From Acanthamoeba lenticulata (taxonomy: Eukaryota; Discosea; Longamoebia; Acanthamoebidae): a stretch of 21,240 nucleotides of DNA. The stretch covers positions 1 through 21,240 of the forward strand of contig NAVB01000154.1 of the NCBI GenBank assembly GCA_002179805.1. The letters are read 5' to 3'. This document shows, one piece after another, positions 1 to 7,803 of this stretch. Positions within the stretch are counted from its first letter, which is position 1. Each line of letters begins with the position of its first letter. The translations under genes were made by a program, and so were the position numbers. The notes under the pieces are model-generated. The model saw only the letters and a program-made list of their open reading frames with translations. It was not told the DNA's origin and searched no databases.

Positions 1-27
1 CGGAATAAAAACAGGAGGAAAAGAAAG

Positions 28-1327
28 ATGAGGAGGGCGGGGGTGGTGCGCCAGGGGAGCGCTTGCCGAGGGCGTCTTTGGAGCGCGTTCCAGCGGCCCA
101 GCGCCAGCGCATACGCCACAACAACGAGCGACAACACAACAAGGCGCGAGCAGTCCAACGACGCGTCGCTGCCCTTGCGGGTGGGGGTGGTTGGCCTGGG
201 CGCCCTGGGTTCCCTCTTTGCCGCCAAGTTGGCCGCGGCAGGTTCGCCTTTTCGCTTCACGCTTGCTTGCTTCTCCCCTCCTCATCTCATGGGTGGGCCC
301 AGGTTGTGACGTGTGGGCGCTGGTGCGGTCGGAGGCACACCGCGAGGCCATCCAGCGCGCAGGCGGGCTGCGTCTCATCGACGCTGTTGCCACCCGTCAA
401 CCGTCGACGCCGCAGCTCCAGCAATCACAGGAGGCGGGAACGGTGCACCCCGTGTCGGCGGTCATGGCCGAGACCGGGGCCGTCGAAGACGCGTCCCTGC
501 CGCCGGCCGCCGATGTGCTGGTGTTCTTGACCAAGGCTTACGATACCCAAGCCGCAGCCTCGCGTCTCCCTCTGCGCCGCCTCGTGCGCCCAGGCGGCCT
601 CCTGCTGACCCTCCAGAACGGGATGGGCAACCGCGAGATCCTGCAGGACTGCGTCAACGCCTCGTCCTCGTCTGCGTCTTCGACTTCAAATCCTTCGCCG
701 GTGACGGTCGTGCAGGGCATCACCGACGTGGGCGCCCTCCTGACGCGGCCGGGCGAGGTCGTCCACACGGGCCACGGCCAGACGATCCTCCCGCCAGTCA
801 GGGGCGACGGCGGCCGACTCACTGCGGCCCTGCGCGACCGGCTCGTGCGGGCCGGCATGAACGCGGCCGTCGCGGCCGACCCCGGTGAGCTCGAGCGACG
901 GGCGTGGCTCAAACTCATGGCCAACGCCGCCATCAACCCGCTCACGGCGCTCTACGGCGTACCCAACGGCCGCCTCATGACCAACCCACATCTTCAGGCT
1001 CTGATGGTCGACGTCGTGGCCGAAGCCGTGGCCGTGGCCCGCGCCTTGGGTGTCGACCTCCCCGGCGGCCACAGCCACGACGACCAGGAAAAGGCGGGCT
1101 GGGCCCAGGCGCGGCAGCGAGCCGAGGACTATGTGCGGCAGGTGGCCACGGCCACGGCCGCCAACCGGTCGTCGATGCTGCGCGATGTCGAGCGCGGCCG
1201 CCCGACGGAGATCGACTTCATCAACGGCCACATCGCGCGCGAGGGACGTCGCGTGGGCGTCGACGCCCGCCTTAACGCCCATCTCTGCGCCCTCGTCAAA
1301 GCGCTCGAGGCCATGCCGCGCAGCTGA
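28..1327 (+). CDS. panE: 2-dehydropantoate 2-reductase (ketopantoate reductase), PanE/ApbA type
   Basis: Two exons, 28-241 and 303-1327, encode 412 residues. The 61-bp intron restores the frame so that the Rossmann strand reads through GLGALGS (residues 56-62) into CDVWALVR. The family reduces 2-dehydropantoate to pantoate with NADPH in pantothenate/CoA synthesis. Visible landmarks are the dinucleotide loop, LTKAYDT (Lys149), LQNGMGN, the catalytic-lysine segment WLKLMANAAINPLTAL (Lys275) and TEIDFINGHI (Glu374). All have direct counterparts in bacterial PanE, which is about 300 residues. The extra 50 N-terminal residues are Arg/Ser/Ala-rich with few acidic residues, so a mitochondrial targeting peptide is possible (inference). 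The start is the first ATG after a purine-rich leader. The C-terminus is complete. Other ApbA-fold reductases act on different 2-oxo acids, so the substrate is not proven. Confidence 0.88.
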
Positions 1328-1399
1328 AATAATAAAATATTCATATTTATTCACAAAAACGACGTAATAAATTAAATAAAATAAATAAATAATAGAACA
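1328..1399. terminator. AT-rich shared 3' region between convergent genes
   Basis: The 72 bp between the stop codons of the ketopantoate reductase and the convergent secreted-protein gene are very AT-rich, in sharp contrast to the GC-rich coding DNA on both sides. A plus-strand AATAAA lies at 1331-1336, just after the first stop. A minus-strand AATAAA (TTTATT at 1346-1351) lies about 50 bp beyond the other stop. Both are plausible poly(A) signals, so the two 3' UTRs probably overlap. Confidence 0.6.
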
Positions 1400-3869
1400 T
1401 CAGAAACGAAGCGGGAAGGCCGGCCAAGCGTCCATTACGAGCCGGCCGCGGCCGTAGGGTCGTGCCGCGCCGCATTCGTTGGCCGCTTGCGAGGCGTCGA
1501 CGCCCTCGTGCACCTCGAGCAGCCCCAGAAGCAGCTCCTTCTTCTCCTCCTTCTTGTTGGTGTTGTACAAGTTGAATAGCGTGGCCGAGGACGACGTGCC
1601 CATGTCGTACACGCCGTGGGTGATGTCGCGGGCACAGCTCGTGATCCACGCGGCGGCCGTCGTTTTTGTCGTCGCCACCGCACGGGCCAGGAAGGCGTCG
1701 AGCGGGCCGTAGCTGTAGACCAGCGTGTCGGGCGTCGACACCGGCGTCGATTCGCACACGCGCGGGTGAGGCCGCTTGTTCTTGGTCTCGGAGTTGAAGC
1801 AGTAGCCCTCGCCCTGCACGACCAGCGCCACCGGCCGTCCACCATCGGCGGCGCCGGCGGCGGCCTCGAACGCGATCGAGACGGATGGCGCGTCGCCCAC
1901 GCCCACCGTCGCCGGCCCGGCCACGGCCAGCCGCCCGCCAACGCTACCGGAGCCGAGCGAGAGACAGAAGCCGGCGTGGGCGATGGTCCGGTCCCGCGTG
2001 GCGTAGGCAACGAGGCCGACCGCCGCCGTGGCATTACCGCAGGCGACCGCGGACGTCGGGAGGCTGGCGTTGGCCGCAGCCGCGGCCGCGGCGGTGACGA
2101 CAGCCACGCTGGCCGAGACGACGTCAGCGGCAGGGGCGGCATTGGCAGGCACGACGCACGCGGCGGCCGCCAGAGGCTTGAGCTGCCCGAGCGCGCCGTC
2201 GACGGCGAGCAGGGCCTCGAGGCCCAGCGCACAGGCGCTTGACCCAAAGGCGCGCAGGACGAGCCACGCGGGCCCGGACGGCGACGACAGGCCGTTGACG
2301 GCCGCCGCCAGCGTGTTGGTGGCGCCGGCGAAAGAGGCAAAGCTGCCGTTGGCCAGCGGGACGAGCGACTCGGCCGAAGTCTTGGACGCGTTGACAAAGG
2401 CGAAGCGGTCGCGCGCGTCGGCCAGCAGCACGAGCGGGCCGGCGGCCGAGGCAGCGACCAGGCGGGCCGTCAGCGCCGCCGCGACGGCCGGCGGCACGGG
2501 ACCCTCGTCCAGCAGGTGCGGCTCGGCCAAGAGTGCCGCGTGGCCAAACAGCTGGAAGTCCAGGCCGGCTTGGGCGTCGTTGTTGCCGTTGTCGTCGACG
2601 ACTTCGGAGAACACGAGCGAGCGGTAAAGGTCATCGGCAGCGGCGGCCGCCGGCGGGACGACCACGACGTGCGGGCGGCCGCGACGGCGCTGGCCCCAGG
2701 CTGAGACGATCTCAGCGTCAGCAGAGGACAAGGCCAAGACGGGCACAGAGGACGAGGACGAGGACGAGGCCAGGGCGGGCAGTGGCACGTTGAGGGCCGA
2801 GCGGTCGTAGGCCGCCGCGTAGACGAGGAACTGGACCGGGTCGATGTTGATGGCGAAGCGGAAGCCGGCCTGGTGAACGACGCCGCCGGCGAGGTACGTG
2901 TCCAGGACGGCGGCGATGACGGTCTGGTCGGAGGGCTCCCAGCAGAGGAACGGGTAGGGGCTCTGCGCGAAGCGGCCGTAGCCGACGAGGTCGGCCAGGA
3001 GAGCAAAGTTGAGGCCCGGATCGAGCGGGACGGTGGGCAGGTTGAGCACTTGGAAGCGGTCGTAGGCGTAGGCCGAGTCGTTGGAGAAGAGGGCCTCGAG
3101 CGGCAGGTCGATCCAGGTGGAGACCAGCGGCCGCCAGCGCTGCCACAGGCACGGCCGCTGGACCTCCGGCGCGGCGTCGCCGTCGAGCACAAACTCGACC
3201 GCCAGGCCCAGTCGGCGTACCGCCTCGCCGGCCTGGGCCAGGAACTCGTCGACGAGCGACAGCCACGCGTGGGCCACGGCCGTGTTCTCGCACATGAACG
3301 GCGCGCTCTTGAAGCACAGCGCGATGTAGACCCGCGGGCCGCCTGCGGCGAAGAAGGGCCGCAGGGCCGGGTCCTGCAGGAGGCGCGTCACGTCCTGCGT
3401 GGAGTTGTACTGCGCGTCTGGCGTGGGCGTGTCGTGGGACAGCACGAAGCAGCCGCGGCTGTCCCCGTGCGGCACGCGCTCTTGCGTCGCGCAAAACTCT
3501 GGGGCGGGAGACACGAGCGTGAGCAGCTGCATGACGTTGCTGGCCAACAACAAGAAGTGGCACCTGGTGGCATGAAGTGGGGGTCGATCTTGAACCACTT
3601 GTCGCCCGAGAGGCCGTGCGACTTGAGCAGGGCCTGCGGCCACTCGCTCAGGTCATCCCAGCTGTGCAACTGGTAGCCTGGCCAGTTTATGGAAGAGAAA
3701 GGAGATTGTTAAAGATTCCTTCGCTCTAACAAGAGATTGGACTAGGTAGTGGAGCACACGTACTGACGTAATAGGGTGCCACTTGGGCTCGAGAGGAAGC
3801 AACACAAAGGAGCACGGCAACGAGGCAGGCGGCAAGCACGTGGAACCCCATCCACTGCCTATCCATCAT
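1400..3869 (-). CDS. Large secreted protein with possible PLC/GDPD-like N-terminal domain; function unknown
   Basis: Three exons (3764-3869, 3564-3677, 1400-3498; introns 86 and 65 bp) give 772 residues. The first exon encodes a textbook signal peptide: a short charged start, then HVLAACLVAVLLCVASSRA, with likely cleavage near Ala28. The next segment reads HSWDDLSEW, DKWFKIDPHF, EFCATQ and GCFVLSHDTPTP. Paired Asp/His motifs of this kind occur in phospholipase C-like and glycerophosphodiester phosphodiesterase barrels, so that is a tentative idea only. The middle has CLWQRW, WIDLPLEALF and CWEPSDQTVI. The C-terminal half is Ala/Val-rich with many N-x-S/T sites, as expected for an extracellular or lysosomal glycoprotein. 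There are two adjacent ATGs (3869 and 3866); I used the outer one. I do not recognise the family with certainty. Confidence 0.75.
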
Positions 3870-4083
3870 CTTGTGGCTTCCTCTTGTGGTTCCTCTTTGG
3901 CACCACCGCTCTCGTAGTCTGACGTCAGTTCACGGGTGGTGTGCTTCTTCGGCTGTTTCCTTCGCTGTTGTTGTCGCCCCGAGTAGTCGCCCCACTGTTG
4001 CCGAAGAAAACTGGGGCGAAAGTTGTGGTGCGCTGTTGTGGAAAGAGCGCCACAACAGCTCAGAAAGAGCGCCAAGAAACAAG
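3870..4083. promoter_or_regulatory. Bidirectional promoter between secreted-protein gene and RlmI-like gene
   Basis: These 214 bp separate two divergently transcribed start codons, so both core promoters and both 5' UTRs must lie here unless a leader is spliced. No clear TATA box is seen. The right-hand part holds a 10-bp inverted repeat (4032-4059) and a 12-bp direct repeat GAAAGAGCGCCA (4041-4052 and 4063-4074). The plus-strand frame of the methyltransferase stays open through the whole interval but contains no ATG. Confidence 0.5.
4032..4059 (+). repeat. 10-bp perfect inverted repeat in the leader of the RlmI-like gene
   Basis: GCTGTTGTGG (4032-4041) and its exact reverse complement CCACAACAGC (4050-4059) flank the 8-nt spacer aaagagcg. 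It ends 24 nt before the ATG at 4084. It could fold as a hairpin in the 5' UTR or be a palindromic protein site. The spacer overlaps the first copy of the GAAAGAGCGCCA direct repeat. Confidence 0.6.
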
Positions 4084-5637
4084 ATGGCAAGAAGGGTGGC
4101 CCTGAAGGCGGGCAAGGAGGGCGCGATCTTGCGCGGCCATCCATGGATCTTCTCCGGTGCGGTAGCGTCAGGGAAGGGCGCTGAGGGAGAGGTTTGCAAG
4201 GTGTACTCGAGCCAAGGCGAATTCTTGGCGCAGGCCTACTTCAACTCAAAATCGAACATCGCCGGGCGTGTCATTTCCTATGATGAAGCTGCTGAGCCAA
4301 CGGCAGCCATCAGGAGCAGTATCGATCGTGCCATTGAGCTCAGAAAACTTGCGTTTTCGAGCACGGACAGGGGACACACGAACGCGTACCGCGTGATCAA
4401 CGGTGAAGGCGACTTCCTGCCCGGCCTCGTCGTTGACCGATACGACCACACGCTCGTGCTGCAGGTGAACACGTTGGGGATGCGGCGGCTGAAGGAGGAC
4501 GTCGTGCACATGCTTGCTGAGCAACTGCAGCCACAGCACATCTACGAGAAGTCCACGGGCCTCGCCCGCAAGGAGGAAGGCCTTTCAGGTGAATGCGGGT
4601 GGCTGCTAGGCGGAACCCAGGAGGACGGCACCGAGATGAGAGACGTGCCGGTGCTGGAAGACGGCCTTCGCTACAGCGTGCCTGTCGTGCAAGGCCAGAA
4701 GACAGGTACAGGCGCTCGAGGCTCGTCAGCTGTAAGCATCTGCTGATGGGCGAAGGGGTGTGACGATGCTCGTGCAAGGCTTCTTCTTGGACCATCGGGA
4801 GATGCGAGCGATGATCCGCCGTATGGCCGCCAAGAGGTATTGTTTTCTTCACTTTCACCTCACGTCAGCTTTCATTCTTCTCATCATGTTGTTCTTCTCC
4901 ACCCGACCCTTGCAGGCACGTTTTGAACTGCTTCTCTTACACGGGTGCCTTCTCGGTGTCTGCGCTTGCGGGCGGCGCTCTGTCCACAACATCGGTCGAC
5001 GTCTCCAAGGAGGCCGTCGAAAAGACGAAGGAGAACGTCCGCCTTAACGACTTTGCTGTTGGTACCAACACCTCATGACCGCTACATGCGGGAAGTGCTC
5101 AATGCCCCGAAACATGGTCTCTTCAGAGGAGCAGCAGTATCTCGTAGCCGACGTCTTCGAGTTCCTGCGCCGACCTGCGAGCGAATTGTCTCACTACTCG
5201 TTGGCTGTACTCGACCCGCCTGCCTTCGCCAAGAAGAAGGGTGATGTTGTGCAAGCATGCCGAGGCTACAAGGATATCAACCGGTCTCTATCCTCTCATC
5301 ATCCTTTCCTCGGTCCTAGACTCGATCTGCTGACGAAAGAGCACGTGCAGGCTACTCATCAGCAAGATGCCACCACGAAGCTTCATGCTGACATCGTCAT
5401 GCTCTCATTTTGTTGATCGCGACCTGTTTCAAAAGGTCGTGTGGCAAGCCTCGGTTGAGGCCAAGCGTCGGTACGAGGCGCAGCGCCCTTTGTCAAGCCA
5501 TAGAAATGTCTGATCTGAGTATTGTGACCATCAGCGTGCGCATCATCGACCGACACCACCAGGCCGTCGACCACCCCGTGAGCATAGGTCATCCAGAAGG
5601 CGACTACTTGAAGAGCTTGCTCCTCTTCATTGAGTAA
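4084..5637 (+). CDS. RlmI/YccW-like SAM-dependent rRNA (cytosine-C5) methyltransferase
   Basis: Six exons (4084-4705, 4779-4836, 4916-5061, 5127-5283, 5351-5470, 5535-5637) give 401 residues, close to the 396 of E. coli RlmI, and the splice joins restore family motifs. The N-terminus is the PUA part (ALKAGKEGAILRGHPWIFSG). The middle has YRVINGEGDFLPGLVVDRY and QGQKTGFFLDHREMR. The SAM site is LNCFSYTGAFSVSAL (about 230-244), followed by VLDPPAFAKKKG (303-314), ACRGYKDINR and LTSSCSHFV with Cys345. The end is AVDHPVSIGHPEGDYLKSL. Bacterial RlmI makes m5C in 23S rRNA, so an organellar or cytosolic rRNA target is inferred. The ATG at 4084 fits the bacterial N-terminus, but the frame is open upstream without ATG, so a spliced or non-AUG-started targeting extension is possible. 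Five spliceosomal introns show that the gene is nuclear. Confidence 0.88.
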
Positions 5638-5932
5638 GCGCCAAAAAAAATCTACAGCAACGGAATGTGAAGTATGGCAAGAGTTTCTCGCTCTGGTGCC
5701 CGAAATCCGAAGAAGAATGCGGCCAGGCCGCAGGTGACTGCTTGGCATTCCATCCAACCGCTCCAGTTAGTGGCGTGCTGGCTGACTGCGACACAACACA
5801 AAAGACAACAAGAAGAAGCGTAACTAGTCGTTGGGCTCGCCGAACGACATCTTGCAACGCGTTGTAAATTAATCGCGTACCATTCAAATTGGGCGGACCG
5901 ATTTCTCGCCTCCCCGCGGCAGCCAGTTCACC
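5638..5932 (+). other. Intergenic region upstream of the unknown bacterial-like gene
   Basis: These 295 bp hold the 3' end of the methyltransferase gene and the promoter and 5' UTR of the next gene. No convincing coding exon is seen. A 10-bp palindrome CAACGCGTTG at 5855-5864 contains ACGCGT, about 70 bp before the ATG. The same hexamer recurs upstream of the RFX gene (7709-7714). A regulatory role is speculative. Confidence 0.4.
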
Positions 5933-7125
5933 ATGGCGCTCTCTGAACATGAACGCGAGCTGTTCTACAAGCTCCTCACGCCACTCCACTTCTACGCGAA
6001 CAACAAACACAACGTGGTGAACGGCTTCCACACACTTGAGCATTTCAAACAATGCCCGATCAGCGATCGCATCAAGATACGAAACAAGATCCTCGCCGAT
6101 CCTACCCTCATCGACCACTTTGTGCTCGAAAATCCAGAAGGCTTCAACCAAGATGAACTTGATATCGTGCGTTCTTGCGCTCCTGCATTCGAGTTCAAGG
6201 GGTTCGCGAACACAGACCTCACCGTTCTGTGGTCTGGCAGCTTCGAGCGTGGCGACGGTTTCAAGTCAAGGACAACTTCATCTTAGAGCGACACCTCAAG
6301 AAGGGCTCCATCTTCTTGAGCGGAAGCGAACCGCACAGCGCAGTCTACCTCGTCTCAGGCATAACGAATCCGCTCTCGGACATGATCTTCGCCGACATGT
6401 TGCCCGTTGTAGTCGAGACAGTCATTATGCCGTTCAAGGGCAAAATAGTGTACTGCCGCCTTCTGTCGTTTTCTTTCTTCTTCATTTTTTTTTTTTTTGG
6501 ATTTACTCTTGTTGGCTGGCTCGGATCGAGACCTTCAACGAGCCTCGTCTCTTACGCTCTGGTTGCGGAGGGGACTATAAACAAGTATTAACATCCGGTG
6601 TCTTAGGTATGATGGCCTCATGTGCCATACGCCTGTGGAGATTGGAAGCCCACTCGCCAAGTCTTGGGCCAAAGCCTATCTCGCGGCCAAGCAGAGCAAA
6701 AAGGTTGCCCCAGTTGTTCCTCCGCTGTGATGAGCGATGGCAGCGATGCCAAGCGGGCCACAATCTGACGTGAAGTTCCTTGTTTGTGTGCAACTGCAAA
6801 GGTCATCACAACGTTCAACGAGCTCCAAGGCAAGGAAGCCGAAAAGCCAGCGAGGAAGCGTAAGCGAGAGAATGAGGAGCCCAAGGTGCCCTTTGAGATG
6901 AAGAAGGAGCTGGAGGAATTTGCACGAAAGGCCAAGCGGGTCAAGGACGAGGCCCTGCCGGGGAGAGAGAGCTCGGCCGCGAGCGTGCTGCTCGCCGCTG
7001 CGCAGATGATGAAGCGGATCGTGGATGGCGGGCCCAACCTTAAGCGAGCCGTCACCAGCGTGCGAAAATCGCTAGAGCTACTCGATAACGAGCTGCAGGG
7101 CACCCTCGACGAGAAGGATGAGTAA
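5933..7125 (+). CDS. Uncharacterised protein, bacterial-type core with basic helical tail
   Basis: Four exons (5933-6166, 6241-6449, 6607-6703, 6802-7125; introns 74, 157 and 98 bp) encode 287 residues. The core (about 1-180) runs from HERELFYKLLTPLHFYANN through NKILADPTLIDHFVLENP, then DELDILRAWRRFQVKDNF, ILERHLKKGSIFLSG, YLVSGITNPLSDMI, MPFKGKIVYDGLM and LAKSWAKAYLAAKQ. This pattern resembles, from memory, a bacterial uncharacterised family; I cannot name a domain. No catalytic motif, signal peptide or membrane segment is seen. The last exon encodes about 107 mostly charged residues with a nuclear-localisation-like ARKRKREN and an amphipathic helical stretch, unlike the core. That looks like a tail added in the eukaryote. 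The ATG sits in a good context (caccATGGC). The first intron's acceptor was chosen because it restores the family-like DIVRSW pattern. Confidence 0.7.
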
Positions 7126-7803
7126 GATTGAACAAAGATTGGGAAGATGTAAAGGTAAAAAAGATGGGGTGGTGGACCACCCTCCCCTCGTCTCCCCCAA
7201 GCAAAGGTCCCGCGGCAAAAGGGAAAGTAAGGAAGGGAGCCAGCCTGGATTCGTGCTGCCCAAGACGATGTAGTACGGTGAACATGCTCCCTAGAGTCAA
7301 GAACAAAGAACCTCGCCAGGCCGGGGATCGGGCAAGTGGGGTCGGCAATTGTAAGGTCTTGGTCGTATAGAGCGACTTGACAGGGCAGGTAACCGATGGG
7401 AGGTCCTGTGGTGGGGTAGCCTCTCGCTTGGGTACCACCAACTCATCATTAACGTGCAAAAGGGGTGGACGCCCAGATCCCACACCACGGTGTGATTCCC
7501 GGTTCTTGTCCGGAAAGACGCGGGAGCCGCGGCGGAGCGCTCTCTCAGCTCCCAACTTCAGGAAATACTGCGCTACCCGAACGACAACGCCGGCAGACCC
7601 ACAGCGCTGAAAGGAGTAACAACTCGCCTAGGTTGCGTTAACAACTATTGTGCCGCACACCCAGCGCCCAGGTGGAGTGGCAAGCTGTGGCAAGACGCAA
7701 AGCACACAACGCGTACAGCTGACTGGATCGCGCCAAAGAGAGGCCGAGTTTTTAAAGGCGAGCACCGAAAACGCAAGGCGCTGCAGGTGGACGAAGGAGA
7801 AGG
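7126..7803. other. Non-coding interval of 678 bp between the unknown gene and the RFX gene
   Basis: I see no convincing exon or RNA gene. The left part is the 3' flank of the preceding gene. The middle (about 7380-7620) is GC-rich with several short dyads, including CACACC-ac-GGTGTG at 7481-7494. The right part (about 7640-7803) should carry the RFX promoter and leader: ACGCGT at 7709-7714, an E2F-like TCGCGCCAAA at 7729-7738 and a TATA-like tttttaaa near 7750. Additional upstream leader exons of the RFX gene cannot be excluded. Confidence 0.45.
7729..7738. promoter_or_regulatory. E2F-like site upstream of the RFX gene
   Basis: TCGCGCCAAA reads TTTGGCGCGA on the other strand, matching the known E2F/DP consensus TTTSSCGC. 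It lies 66 bp before the proposed ATG at 7804, close to an ACGCGT hexamer. Function is inferred from the motif and its position only. Confidence 0.35.

Noticed and set aside
7400..7510. A possible tRNA, suggested by GGTTCTTGTCC near 7500 and a GGTGGGGTAGCC stretch
   Set aside because: The B-box-like sequence lacks the required GA after GGTTC, and no acceptor or anticodon stem can be drawn.
7540..7630. A possible rRNA fragment around GAAAGGAGTAACAACTCGCC
   Set aside because: It loosely recalls a conserved LSU rRNA phrase, but the flanks do not match any LSU region I know. It would need a search against rRNA databases.
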